Notes: generated from the sequence alone by a model not told the origin. Counted from the first letter of the stretch, positions 26,860 to 36,953 are shown. The stretch: DNA of 64,000 nucleotides from Flavobacterium hydatis (GCF_000737695.1 NZ_JPRM01000003.1:62001-126000), one strand, 5' to 3'. Numbers and translations: made by a program.

Positions 26860-27033
26860 CTATGACATTATTTCTTGATAAGTCATTAGATATACATCTT
26901 CAGCAGTAACTTCGTATGGAATTCTCCTTGAGGCTGGCCCACCAATTCCTCCGTTAACTTCTTTCAAATTATTACATTCAAGTGCTACTACACCCAAATC
27001 ATTAGTTTTTTCAATAAAATCGTTTAAATTCAT
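26860..27033 (-). CDS. 57-residue double-glycine leader peptide (bacteriocin/secreted-peptide precursor type)
   Basis: The minus-strand frame from ATG 27033 to TAG 26860 encodes 57 residues. The first 29 look like a bacteriocin-type leader: MNLNDFIEKTNDLG, then ALECNNLKEVNGG, which carries the typical hydrophobic/charged pattern (L..L.EVNGG) ahead of a Gly-Gly cleavage site at residues 28-29. The predicted core is 28 residues, starting IGGPASRRIPYEV, with no Cys. Such leaders are normally cut by the peptidase domain of a dedicated ABC exporter (PCAT/C39); none is in this window. It has its own terminator and sits between an S8 protease and the LRR genes. It is short and unsupported by homology search, so the call rests on the leader pattern and gene context. 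Confidence 0.68.
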   Translation of the reverse strand: MNLNDFIEKTNDLGVVALECNNLKEVNGGIGGPASRRIPYEVTAEDVYLMTYQEIMS

Positions 27034-27336
27034 AATCTAGCAATTTATTTTTTCACCTACTCATTAGCTTTTCGGCATCCGCTGTATTTGAGCTAAAATA
27101 CAAACAAATACTACAAAATAAAAAAGAAAAGTAAATAAAAACTTATTTTTAAAAAACAATTCAAATTACTACATCTATAAAAAATTACATCTCCTTTAAA
27201 TTTTATAGAAAATAATATAAACATTCTAATAACAAATAGAAATATTGAATCTGATTACAATCGGAAGAATAAAATTTTAACACGAAATCATTTGTAATTT
27301 GTATTATTGTATATTCTAATTCAAATAGTTAAAATT
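27034..27336. other. AT-rich divergent intergenic region
   Basis: About 300 bases without genes between the minus-strand peptide gene and the plus-strand LRR gene. It holds the block TAATTTGTATTATTG at 27295-27309, which is repeated exactly at 29906-29920 before the second LRR gene and is probably the shared promoter. I see no other structure. Confidence 0.5.
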
Positions 27337-29736
27337 ATGATTAAAAAACTACTCTTACTTGTTTTATCAGCATTTTCCTCAACTTACGCTCAAACTTCTA
27401 CTGTCCCAACATACGTGCCTAAAGATGGATTACTTGCTTATTTCCCTTTTAATGGTAATGCAAATGATACTAGCGGAAGTGGAAGCAACGGAAATCCTAC
27501 CGATGTTACTCTAACTACCGATCGTTTTGGAGTTGCCAATACAGCCTACTCTTTTAATGGTGTCAGCAGTAATATTGATGCTCTAATAACTAATATTCCT
27601 CAAAACAATTCTCCTAGAACAATTTCGGGATGGTTCAAGACGAATAATGCCTTTACAGCCCCAGACAAATATGAAATTTGTATTTTTAACTATGGTGCTT
27701 TAGCAAAAACACAAAGACTTTCTCTTTCTGTTTACTCAAAAGGATATCTCAATGTAGTAAATGGCCCTGTTTTTACTGACGGCTCTTTTTATGTAAACAA
27801 CTTTGATTATTCAAACAATGATTGGTATTTCTACACACTTACATACGATGGAAATAAAGCTTCATTATTTATTAATGGCGAATTTGCATCTGAAAACTTC
27901 ATAACTTTAAACACTACAGGCAATACTTTCAAGATAGGACAAAGAATTCTTGGCGATACTACCGATGAAAGCTTCAAAGGCAAAATAGATGATATTGGAA
28001 TTTGGAATCGTGTTTTAACTCCAACAGAAATCATGGCTTTATATGAGTCTGGTGACACAAGCAATTTTTACACATTAATCCCAGACGCAAACTTTGAGAA
28101 AAAGTTGATTGCCTTAGGTTATGATTCTGGTCCTATTAATGGAAAAGTAGTGACAGCAAACATTTCATCTTTAACTTCCTTAGACGTCTCTGCCAGCCAA
28201 ATAACAGATTTAACTGGAATTGAAAGCTTTGCAGCTTTACAGGTCCTTAATTGCAGAGCTAATTCCTTATCAAATTTAAATGTTTCTAAGAATACTGCTT
28301 TAACATTTTTAAATTGTAGCAGTAATAAACTAAAAAATTTGAATATTTCTAATAACACTAATTTAAAAACGTTAAGCTGCGATAGCAATCAATTAACCAG
28401 TTTAGATGCCTCTAGCAACATTGCTTTAACAACTTTATATTGTAGCTCCAATAACGTACTAGCAAATCTGAATGTTTCTAAAAATACTGCTTTAACATAT
28501 TTACAATGCAGTACCAATAAACTAACATCTCTAGATGTTACCAACAATACTGCTTTAACATATTTAAATTGCAATGGCAATCAATTAACTAGTTTAGATG
28601 TTGAAAAGAACATTTCTCTAAATGTTTTATCAGTAGCAACCAATCAATTAACAAATTTAAATGTTTCTAAAAATGTTGCCTTAACAGAATTATATTGTAC
28701 TGTTAACCAATTAACCAATTTAGATCTTTCAAAAAATATTGCTTTAACACATTTCACTTGTAGTGAAAACTTACTATTAAAAAGTCTGAATTTAAAAAAC
28801 GGAAAGAATACTCTTTTAAAAAGTTCTAATTTGGAATTAATTTACAATCCAAATTTAACTTGTATTCAAGTAGACGATGTTGCTTATTCTAATGCAAATT
28901 GGTCAAGTAAAAAAGACGCTGCGGCCAGTTTCAACACCGATTGCTCTCCAAAATACATACTACTACCTGACAATAATTTTGAACAAAAATTAATTGATTT
29001 AGGAATTGATACTGATGGTTTAAACGGAAAAATAACAATTGCAGATATAACCTCAGTTACCTCTTTAAATCTTTCAAATAGTAATATTTCAAATTTAGCT
29101 GGTATCGAAAATTTCACCTCATTAACAGATTTAGATTGTAGCAATAACCAAATAAGTACTTTAAACCTAAATCAAAATCTACTTTTAGAAACACTTAATG
29201 CGTCTTCTAACCAAATTACCACTTTGGATTTATCAAAAAACACCAATCTTAAAATCATATACATTGTAAACAATCCATTAATTTCATTAAACCTGCGAAA
29301 CGGAAATAATACAAAACTTATCGTCCCATCAAAAGCTGGAAAAAAAGTAGTAAGTATTAGTACAAGCTTCCTTGGTCTTAATAAACTAGGATGCATTCAA
29401 GTTGATAATGAAGAATATTCAAATGCAAATTGGTTTAACATAAAAGAACCAACAACTACTTATTCAAACACTTGTAAAACTTTAGGCGTTGAAGAATCCA
29501 TATTCGATAAAGTTGTAATTTATCCTAACCCAACAAAAGGAGAATTACACATAAATAATATTTTACTAGACAAAGCGACAGTTTATGATGCATTGGGTAG
29601 GCTAATAAAAACAACAACTTTTAGTACAGGTAATAACGATAATGTAATTCATTTAGCCGGTTTACCAAAAGGTATTTATTATGTATATCTAGAAAGCGAA
29701 GGCGCAAATACTGCTAAAAAAGTTATCGTAGAATAA
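27337..29736 (+). CDS. Secreted LamG-LRR protein with type IX secretion sorting domain
   Basis: A 799-residue secreted protein. The start at 27337 gives a signal peptide (cut after TYAQ). Residues about 30-225 are a LamG/concanavalin-like domain (LLAYFPFNGNANDTSG, ISGWFKT, IDDIGIWNRVLTPTEI). Then come two LRR modules, each opened by a cap of the form IPDANFEKKLIALG and closed by LTCIQVDDVAYSNANW, with about 21-residue repeats (NTALTYLQCSTNKLTSLDV) between. The last 80 residues are a type A sorting domain (IYPNPTKGELHI...GLPKGIYYVYLES...KKVIVE). It is likely a surface or secreted adhesin-like protein. The downstream gene is a larger relative. Confidence 0.88.
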   Translation: MIKKLLLLVLSAFSSTYAQTSTVPTYVPKDGLLAYFPFNGNANDTSGSGSNGNPTDVTLTTDRFGVANTAYSFNGVSSNIDALITNIPQNNSPRTISGWFKTNNAFTAPDKYEICIFNYGALAKTQRLSLSVYSKGYLNVVNGPVFTDGSFYVNNFDYSNNDWYFYTLTYDGNKASLFINGEFASENFITLNTTGNTFKIGQRILGDTTDESFKGKIDDIGIWNRVLTPTEIMALYESGDTSNFYTLIPDANFEKKLIALGYDSGPINGKVVTANISSLTSLDVSASQITDLTGIESFAALQVLNCRANSLSNLNVSKNTALTFLNCSSNKLKNLNISNNTNLKTLSCDSNQLTSLDASSNIALTTLYCSSNNVLANLNVSKNTALTYLQCSTNKLTSLDVTNNTALTYLNCNGNQLTSLDVEKNISLNVLSVATNQLTNLNVSKNVALTELYCTVNQLTNLDLSKNIALTHFTCSENLLLKSLNLKNGKNTLLKSSNLELIYNPNLTCIQVDDVAYSNANWSSKKDAAASFNTDCSPKYILLPDNNFEQKLIDLGIDTDGLNGKITIADITSVTSLNLSNSNISNLAGIENFTSLTDLDCSNNQISTLNLNQNLLLETLNASSNQITTLDLSKNTNLKIIYIVNNPLISLNLRNGNNTKLIVPSKAGKKVVSISTSFLGLNKLGCIQVDNEEYSNANWFNIKEPTTTYSNTCKTLGVEESIFDKVVIYPNPTKGELHINNILLDKATVYDALGRLIKTTTFSTGNNDNVIHLAGLPKGIYYVYLESEGANTAKKVIVE

Positions 29737-29753
29737 CCATAATTAGCTAAACT

Positions 29754-29792
29754 AAAAATCCCATTTTTCGATATAATGAAAATGGGATTTTT
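29754..29792 (+). terminator. Terminator after the LamG-LRR gene
   Basis: A stem of about 15 bp (AAAAATCCCATTTT / GAAAATGGGATTTTT) around loop GATATAAT. It is nearly identical to the hairpin at 35785-35822 that ends the next LRR operon. Confidence 0.82.
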
Positions 29793-29905
29793 TTGAGGTA
29801 ATTTTTAAAATATGCAAAAATTTAAAACTTATTCTAAACATACTTAACAATTTTATCATAAAAAAGATACAAAATATAGAATAAAATCAAAAAAGAAACC
29901 ATTTC

Positions 29906-29920
29906 TAATTTGTATTATTG
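29906..29920 (+). promoter_or_regulatory. Candidate promoter block shared with the preceding LRR gene
   Basis: TAATTTGTATTATTG is identical to 27295-27309 and lies 27 bases before the ATG at 29947 (27 bases before 27337 in the other copy). It is only an imperfect TAnnTTTG match (TATTATTG). Confidence 0.4.
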
Positions 29921-29946
29921 CATTACCTAACTTTTCAAACCAATCT

Positions 29947-32900
29947 ATGAAAACAAAACTACTCTTATTGCTATTACTAGCAAATTTTTCTATTTATGCG
30001 CAACAGTACACCTCCATTCCTGATGTGAATTTTGAAACCAAACTGATTAGTCTGGGCATTGATTCAGGTGCTCCCGATGGAAGAGTTCTGACATCCAAAG
30101 TAGCTTCTTTAACTTTTTTAAATGTTGAAAAAAGCGCCATCACAGACCTTACCGGAATTGAAGCTTTTACAGCTTTAAAAGAATTGAGATGTTCCTCCAA
30201 TCGACTGACACAGTTAAATCTATCTAAAAGCATTGCTCTAACCTCTCTGGAATGCAGCAACAATCTATTAACCACACTTAATATATCTAATAATTCATTA
30301 TTACTAACATTAGACTGTTCTCAAAATGTACTCACGGCGCTTGATTTTACAAATAATACAGCACTTAAAACTATTTATTGCTCCAGCAATCAACTTACAA
30401 CTTTAAATGTCTCTAAGCTGTTAATGCTGGAGCAATTTTATTGTGATACCAATAAAATCGAAACTCTCGACGTGTCTTCTAATGTTAATTTGTACCGCTT
30501 CGCGTGCCATACCAATTTACTAAGAAATCTGGATCTAAGCAAAAACACCAAACTCAATCGAGTACAAGCCCATGACAATCGTTTGATCAGTTTCAATATC
30601 CAAAACGGGACAAATTATTTGTTTAATGATTCTTTTTCTACGTTAACCTTCGCAAGCCCTAATCTAAAATGCGTTCAAGTAGACAATGTAGAAGAGGCAA
30701 ATGTGCGCTGGGCTAGCGTAAAGGCTGGTGCACAATACAGTACATATTGTTCCCCTTATACCATAATTCCTGATGCCAATTTTGAAAAGAAACTAATCGC
30801 TCTGGGTATTGACAAGGATGGTGAGAACGGCAAAGTTCTAACAGCAGATATTACTTCGGTAACTTCCCTGAATGTTTCAAATAGTTCTATTACTGATCTG
30901 ACTGGTATTGAAGATTTTCACAGTTTAACTAATTTATCCTGTGACGGAAACCAACTTAGCACGTTGAATATTACCAAAAACATCTATTTAACAGCCTTAA
31001 GCTGTAATCAAAATAAAATAACTACTCTGAATCTAGACCGTAATCCTGCTCTAAAAACGCTGTCCTGCTCTTCTAATCAATTAACAAAAATTGACTTGAT
31101 TTACAATCGTTCTTTGCAAAGTATTGATATCAGTCAAAATAAATTCGAAAAATTAGTGACGGGCTATAGTGAAGCATTAACTTATTTAAATCTAAATGAA
31201 AATCTAATAACAAGTTTAGATTTATCAATCAACCGAGCATTAACTTCTTTATCTTTAGACGCAAATAAATTAACGACTTTAAATCTTACTAATAACACTT
31301 TACTTACCAATGCTGTCTCTTTCAAATCAAATCCAGATTTGTATTGCGTTCAGGTAAGTGACGTAGCAAAAGCAAATACAAATTGGTTCGATAAAAAAGA
31401 TATCACAACATCTTTTTCTTCAAGTCCTTGTTTACTTTTAGATTATTTTACCTTAATTCCTGATGTTAATTTCGAAAACAGACTGATTAGCCAGGGTATT
31501 GATTCAGGAGTTGCCGACGGAAAAATTCGCACAACCAAAGTAGCTTCATTGACCTCTCTGAATGTGTCACAGAGCTCCATTTCAGACCTTACCGGGATTG
31601 AAGCTTTTGTTTCTCTAAAAACTTTGAATTGCGCAAACAATCGATTAACTAAATTAAACGTGTCTAAAAACACCGCATTAACCTCTTTAGAATGTAATAA
31701 TAATCAGTTAAGCACACTGGAAATATCTAATAATCCATTATTACTTGTATTGGAATGCTCTAATAATAATATATTCGGGGTAAATTTTTCTAATAACACA
31801 GCACTTACATCCATTAGATGTTATAACAATTTTATATCTAATATAAATGTTTCTAAACAATTAGCATTACAAAGTCTGGATTTTGGCTTCAATAGGGTAC
31901 AAAATATCGACTTGTCTTCCAATACGAACCTGCAGTCTCTAATCTGTAATAACAATTGGTTAACGAGTCTTGATTTAAGTAAAAATAATAAACTGACCAA
32001 TATGCTTGCCTTTGTCAACGAGCTAAGCAGCCTAAATATCAAAAATGGAGCAAATAACCTATTCTATAATCCTGGCTCAGCCATACGCTTCGATTACAAC
32101 CCTTATCTAGCATGTATTCTGGTTGATAATGTAGAAGAGGCGAATGCGCGATGGTCTAACCAAAAAAACCCAAAAGCAAGTTTTAATACAGATTGTACAC
32201 CTTACACTTTAATTCCTGATCTTAATTTTGAAAAAAAATTGATCTCTTTAAGCTTTGACTCTGGAGAACCAGATGGAAAAGTACCCACTATAAACATTCA
32301 ATCTTTAACTAGTTTAAATTTAATGGATAGCGCTATTAAAGATTTAACAGGAATTGAAGCATTTAAAGACTTAAAGGATCTGGATATAAGTATCAATCAA
32401 ATAACAACATTAGATCTTTCTGCAAATACCAAATTGACCTCACTAAATGCAGTACAAAACAAATTAAAAGCCATAAATATTAGAGCAAATACGCTATTGA
32501 CACATTTATATATTAGTAAAAACGAATTAACTACATTAGATATAAGTCAAAATACAAAATTAACGAATATTGGTATTCGCGACAATAGCTTAACAACTCT
32601 TAATGTTTCTAAAAGTTTAGATTTAAGAAGTTTGGACTGTTATAATAATCAATTAAACTCACTCGATATTTCTGAAAACACCCAATTAATCTCCATTAAT
32701 TGTGGCTCAAACAAATTAAAGACTCTTGACATTTCTAAAAATTTAAATTTAAAATCTGTGATCTGTGATAATAATCAAATAGCAGATCTTAATCTGTCCC
32801 AAAATAAAAGTTTAATTTCTCTATATGCATATAAAAATAATCTAACAGCTCTCGATCTTTCTAAAAGCATCGCTTTAGAATTTATTTATTGTTCTGAAAA

Positions 32901-35058
32901 CCAACTAACGTCTATTAACCTTCCTGACAGTAATAGTTTGAAAAAAATAGATGTAAATGACAATAAATTAACCGATCTTGATCTTTCAAAATATCCTAAT
33001 TTGAATAATCTTTGGTGTGCTAACAATCAATTGACTAGCCTTAATGTTACAAAAAATCTAAATCTTAATGCACTACATTGTTATACCAATCAAATAACAA
33101 CTCTTGATGTTTCTAAAAATCAATCTTTAAAGGAGCTATATGTTTATGAAAATCAATTAAAAATAATAGATATCTCTGATAACAAAGCCTTAGAAATTTT
33201 TTGGTGTTATAGTAATCAACTAACAACTCTTGATGTTTCTAAAAATACAGCTCTGAATAATTTAGTTTGTTCTAAGAACAATTTAAACAATTTAAACGTA
33301 AAAAATGGAAACAATGTTAATTTAAACCTTAACAACACTGGCTTTTTAAATAACCCAAATCTAACTTGTATTCAGGTTGACGATGTTGCCTTTTCTAATA
33401 CAAACTGGTCAAACAGAAAAGATACTACTGCCATTTTTTCTTCTACCCCTTGCCCCGTAATAACACTTTATACCTTAATTCCTGATTCAAATTTTGAAGA
33501 TAAACTAATAGCACTTCAAATTGATAAAGACGGTAAAAATGGTAAAGTAGCAACAACCAGTATTAATAGTATCACAAAATTAGATTTAAACAATTCGGGA
33601 ATCAAAAGCTTAATAGGAATTCAGGATTTTGTCTCTTTAAAAACTTTATCTCTTAAAAACAACCAATTATCAACTTTAGACATTTCTAGTAACAATGATT
33701 TGATAAATTTAGATGCTTCTCTTAATCAATTAACAAGTATAGAAATTTCTAAAAACACTAATTTAACAAGTTTAGACGCTTCTCTTAATAAGATAACAAG
33801 TATCGATGTTTCTAAAAATATAAAATTAGAAAGTTTGATTATTACAAATAATGAATTTACAGATCTAAACATCTCTAAAAACACAAATTTAACTGCATTA
33901 TACATTAATTACAATAAAATATCCACTATTGATATTTCTAAAAATACATTACTAACTTCTTTATACGCAGTTAGTAATAAATTGGAAAGTCTAAACCTTA
34001 CAAACAATAAATATTTAGCTACAATAGATGTAGCATCTAACCAAATATCAAGTTTGGATGTTTCACAAAATACTCTTTTACAAGTCATAAAAGTATCAGA
34101 AAATATTTTAAAGACATTTGATGTATCTCAAAACCCAACTTTGAATTTTTTAACTGTTAATAATAACCAGTTAACAAGCCTTAATTTAAAAAATGGTAAA
34201 AACACATTATTAACTAGCGGTAATATCTCTCTTTATTCAAATCCAAAATTATATTGTATTCTTGTCGATGATATTACCTATGCCAATACCAACTGGTATA
34301 ATAGAAAAGATACTTTCGCAGCTTATAATACGGAGTGCGCCGGAGAATTAATTTTACCCGTTAACAATTTTACTGTTGAAACTAAAGGAGAATCTTGTAT
34401 TGGTGAAAATAATGGAGAAATAAGCATTGTTGCAAAAAACTCATTTGCATATACTGCAACGATCAATGATAAAGTATACGCTTTTACTAACAATAGTTTA
34501 AAAGTAGCTAGTTTAACTCCGGGTGTTTACAAAATCAAAATCACGATTCCTGAGATGATTTTCGAGCAAAACTTTACTCTTACTATTGCAAAAGGCGCTA
34601 CAATTACAGGAAAATCAAGCATGACATCTAAAACAGTCGATGTAGAAATTACAGCAGGAACTGCACCATTTACAGTTTTTGTTGATGGCACTGAACAGTT
34701 TCAAACCAATGATGCAACATTTTCTGTAGATGTTACTAAAAATGCCTTAGTAGAAGTAGCTACTGCAAAAGCTTGTGAAGGTGTTTTTGCCAAAAAAATT
34801 TCAGTTACAGATTTCCAACCACAAATTTTATTGGCTTATCCCAATCCTACTACAGGTAGTTTAGCAATTGAAATTCCAAGTACTAAAGACAAAGTTAAAA
34901 TAGAATTATACAATTTCTCTGGTCAATTAATTTCGACTAAAACATATTCTATCGAAAGCGGAAAAACACAATTGAATCTTGAAAATCAACCTTCAGGAAT
35001 TTATGCTGCAAAAATTTATTTAGACACTCCAGAATACATTAAAATTATAAAAAAATAA
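29947..35058 (+). CDS. Giant secreted leucine-rich-repeat protein with type IX secretion sorting domain
   Basis: A 1703-residue protein. A signal peptide (cut after SIYAQ) is followed by five LRR modules, each opened by a cap such as IPDVNFETKLISLGIDSG and, except where merged, closed by a CIQVDDV..ANTNW segment. The caps begin at about residues 22, 275, 500, 755 and 1175. Between them run 20-21-residue repeats of the pattern NTALTSLDVSKNQLT. Residues about 1475-1620 are beta-rich and non-LRR (SprB-repeat-like GESCIGENNGEISI). The C-terminus is a type A sorting domain (AYPNPTTGSLAIEI...QPSGIYAAKIYLD). Modules 1 and 3 are especially similar. It is probably cell-surface exposed or released. The following lipoprotein gene starts 2 bases after its stop. 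Confidence 0.88.
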   Translation: MKTKLLLLLLLANFSIYAQQYTSIPDVNFETKLISLGIDSGAPDGRVLTSKVASLTFLNVEKSAITDLTGIEAFTALKELRCSSNRLTQLNLSKSIALTSLECSNNLLTTLNISNNSLLLTLDCSQNVLTALDFTNNTALKTIYCSSNQLTTLNVSKLLMLEQFYCDTNKIETLDVSSNVNLYRFACHTNLLRNLDLSKNTKLNRVQAHDNRLISFNIQNGTNYLFNDSFSTLTFASPNLKCVQVDNVEEANVRWASVKAGAQYSTYCSPYTIIPDANFEKKLIALGIDKDGENGKVLTADITSVTSLNVSNSSITDLTGIEDFHSLTNLSCDGNQLSTLNITKNIYLTALSCNQNKITTLNLDRNPALKTLSCSSNQLTKIDLIYNRSLQSIDISQNKFEKLVTGYSEALTYLNLNENLITSLDLSINRALTSLSLDANKLTTLNLTNNTLLTNAVSFKSNPDLYCVQVSDVAKANTNWFDKKDITTSFSSSPCLLLDYFTLIPDVNFENRLISQGIDSGVADGKIRTTKVASLTSLNVSQSSISDLTGIEAFVSLKTLNCANNRLTKLNVSKNTALTSLECNNNQLSTLEISNNPLLLVLECSNNNIFGVNFSNNTALTSIRCYNNFISNINVSKQLALQSLDFGFNRVQNIDLSSNTNLQSLICNNNWLTSLDLSKNNKLTNMLAFVNELSSLNIKNGANNLFYNPGSAIRFDYNPYLACILVDNVEEANARWSNQKNPKASFNTDCTPYTLIPDLNFEKKLISLSFDSGEPDGKVPTINIQSLTSLNLMDSAIKDLTGIEAFKDLKDLDISINQITTLDLSANTKLTSLNAVQNKLKAINIRANTLLTHLYISKNELTTLDISQNTKLTNIGIRDNSLTTLNVSKSLDLRSLDCYNNQLNSLDISENTQLISINCGSNKLKTLDISKNLNLKSVICDNNQIADLNLSQNKSLISLYAYKNNLTALDLSKSIALEFIYCSENQLTSINLPDSNSLKKIDVNDNKLTDLDLSKYPNLNNLWCANNQLTSLNVTKNLNLNALHCYTNQITTLDVSKNQSLKELYVYENQLKIIDISDNKALEIFWCYSNQLTTLDVSKNTALNNLVCSKNNLNNLNVKNGNNVNLNLNNTGFLNNPNLTCIQVDDVAFSNTNWSNRKDTTAIFSSTPCPVITLYTLIPDSNFEDKLIALQIDKDGKNGKVATTSINSITKLDLNNSGIKSLIGIQDFVSLKTLSLKNNQLSTLDISSNNDLINLDASLNQLTSIEISKNTNLTSLDASLNKITSIDVSKNIKLESLIITNNEFTDLNISKNTNLTALYINYNKISTIDISKNTLLTSLYAVSNKLESLNLTNNKYLATIDVASNQISSLDVSQNTLLQVIKVSENILKTFDVSQNPTLNFLTVNNNQLTSLNLKNGKNTLLTSGNISLYSNPKLYCILVDDITYANTNWYNRKDTFAAYNTECAGELILPVNNFTVETKGESCIGENNGEISIVAKNSFAYTATINDKVYAFTNNSLKVASLTPGVYKIKITIPEMIFEQNFTLTIAKGATITGKSSMTSKTVDVEITAGTAPFTVFVDGTEQFQTNDATFSVDVTKNALVEVATAKACEGVFAKKISVTDFQPQILLAYPNPTTGSLAIEIPSTKDKVKIELYNFSGQLISTKTYSIESGKTQLNLENQPSGIYAAKIYLDTPEYIKIIKK

Positions 35059-35060
35059 AA

Positions 35061-35756
35061 ATGAAGAATTTAATATACCTATCCATCATTGGTTTTTTAT
35101 TCACAGCTTGCGGCGGCAGCGGAGATGATTCAGACCCTACTCCCGAAGCAAATGTAGCACCAACAGCACCTGCATTAGTCCTTCCGGCAGATAATAAACT
35201 ATGCGTAGACAATACTGTTTCGTTTCAATGGAAACTTTCTACAGATGTCAATAAAGACCTTATAACGTATCAAATTCAGGTAGCAAAAGACAATACGTTT
35301 ATTCAAATCGTAAAAACAAACGAAGTTACAGTTGATAATTCTTCAATAACTTTAGATAAAAACACGGCATATTACTGGAGAGTAAAAGCTACTAACAGCA
35401 AAGGTTTATCTAGTACTTATTCGCCTACGTATAAGCTGTACACAACTGGTGAAGCTGTAGTGAATCATTTGCCGTTTTCTCCTGAATTAGTACAGCCTGC
35501 TATTAATTCTGTATTGAATACAACAACTGCAACTTTAAAATGGAAGGCGACAGATGTTGACGTAACAGATGTTCTAACTTATGATCTTTATTTTGGAAGA
35601 ACAAATCCACCTACAGCAAAAATAAGCGAGAATACAAGTGCTACTTCATTTGATCTTACTCTTGAATCTTCAACTCAATATTTCTGGAAAGTTGTCGTAA
35701 AAGACAATAAAGGAGGAGAAACAATTGGACAAGTTTGGAAATTCAAAACCAACTAA
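35061..35756 (+). CDS. Lipoprotein with two fibronectin type III-like domains
   Basis: A 231-residue predicted surface lipoprotein. The lipobox ends LFTAC at Cys17 and is followed by GGSGDDSDPTPE, an acidic stretch resembling the flavobacterial surface-export signal. Two Ig-like/FN3-like domains follow (about 35-130 and 135-231), each with VSFQWKLSTDVNKD or ATLKWKATDVDV and a closing YYWRVKATNSKG or YFWKVVVKDNKGG. The gene starts 2 bases after the stop of the giant LRR gene, so translational coupling is very likely. It may anchor or accompany the LRR protein at the surface; that role is inferred. Confidence 0.82.
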   Translation: MKNLIYLSIIGFLFTACGGSGDDSDPTPEANVAPTAPALVLPADNKLCVDNTVSFQWKLSTDVNKDLITYQIQVAKDNTFIQIVKTNEVTVDNSSITLDKNTAYYWRVKATNSKGLSSTYSPTYKLYTTGEAVVNHLPFSPELVQPAINSVLNTTTATLKWKATDVDVTDVLTYDLYFGRTNPPTAKISENTSATSFDLTLESSTQYFWKVVVKDNKGGETIGQVWKFKTN

Positions 35757-35784
35757 AATTTTAATAATTACAATTAACTAAACT

Positions 35785-35822
35785 AAAAATCCCATTTTCA
35801 ATATAATGAAAATGGGATTTTT
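35785..35822 (+). terminator. Terminator after the LRR-lipoprotein operon
   Basis: A stem AAAAATCCCATTTTCA with TGAAAATGGGATTTTT around an ATATAA loop; almost a copy of 29754-29792. Confidence 0.82.
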
Positions 35823-35839
35823 TATGTTTTAATTTTCTT

Positions 35840-36697
35840 CTATAGAATCTCTTCGCAAGTAAAAACATCTTTAAGACGAATACCTTTTTCGGTATGTTCT
35901 ACAGTTATGATCTGATTATGTGCATCGTGCTCCAAAAACAAATAATAGTTATTATCTGCTGCGGCAGTAAGGAATTTTGATTTTTCAGGCAATGTTAACA
36001 AAGGTCGCGTATCATAACCCATAACATACGGCAACGGGATATGTCCGGCTGTAGCCAATAAATCAGCACAAAAAACAATCGTCTTATCTTGATATTGAAT
36101 ATGTGGAATCATTTGTTTTTCGGTATGTCCATCAGCAAAGAAAATACCAAAACCAAGTTCAGACGTTGAAAGAAAATCACCTTCAGGTCTTTTTATAAAA
36201 TTCAATTGGCCACTTTCCTGCATAGGCAAAATATTCTCAGACAAAAAAGAAGCTTTCTCACGAGCATTAGGATTCGTTGCCCATTCCCAATGATTTTCGT
36301 TACTCCAGAATTTTGCATTTTTAAATGCTGGCTCATATCCTGTTTTATTTGCGTTCCACTGTACACTTCCACCACAATGGTCAAAATGCAAATGCGTCAT
36401 AAAAACATCAGTAATATCATCTCGATGAAAACCATATTGAGCCAATGATTTATCTATAGAATGTCCTCCCCAAAGCGAATAATATCCAAAAAACTTTTCA
36501 GTTTGCTTATCACCCATTCCGGTATCTATTAAAATAAGTTTGTTTCCGTCTTCAATAAGTAAACATCTTGCCCCGATATCTATTAAATTATTAGCATCGG
36601 CAGGATTGGTTTTATTCCAAATAGTTTTAGGCACAACGCCAAACATAGCACCTCCGTCTAACTTAAAATTTCCAGTTTCTATAGGATATAACTTCAT
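35840..36697 (-). CDS. MBL-fold metallo-hydrolase
   Basis: A 285-residue metallo-beta-lactamase-fold hydrolase without a signal peptide. The zinc motif is THLHFDHCGG (HxHxDH), with further ligands in the FADGHTEKQ and LEHDAH segments. I place the start at 36697 (MKLYPIETGNFKLDGGAMFG), a typical opening for this family; the longer frame adds ten poorly conserved residues. Relatives include lactonase-like and uncharacterised MBL proteins, so the substrate is open. It is convergent with the LRR operon and divergent from the suf operon. Confidence 0.87.
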   Translation of the reverse strand: MKLYPIETGNFKLDGGAMFGVVPKTIWNKTNPADANNLIDIGARCLLIEDGNKLILIDTGMGDKQTEKFFGYYSLWGGHSIDKSLAQYGFHRDDITDVFMTHLHFDHCGGSVQWNANKTGYEPAFKNAKFWSNENHWEWATNPNAREKASFLSENILPMQESGQLNFIKRPEGDFLSTSELGFGIFFADGHTEKQMIPHIQYQDKTIVFCADLLATAGHIPLPYVMGYDTRPLLTLPEKSKFLTAAADNNYYLFLEHDAHNQIITVEHTEKGIRLKDVFTCEEIL

Positions 36698-36915
36698 TAT
36701 TTTTTTTATTATAAAATTAGACATCAAAAAAGCAAAATCACGATATATTCAAAAAAACTATTAAATAGCACTTTAAATTATCAAAACTTTAAACTTTTTG
36801 AATAATCCTGCAATTTAACAAAATCCTTTCGCATTAAATCAAATCAAATAGACTTTATCTATTTTAACATTTGTTATAATAATGTGAACCGTTATGGAAA
36901 AAGGTTTTTATATAG

Positions 36916-36923
36916 TATCTTTG
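36916..36923 (+). promoter_or_regulatory. -7 promoter box of the suf operon
   Basis: TATCTTTG matches TAnnTTTG, 31 bases before the ATG at 36954. No iron-responsive or IscR-like operator is recognisable. Confidence 0.6.
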
Positions 36924-36953
36924 CAAATAATTTAGACAATAATCTATATAACA

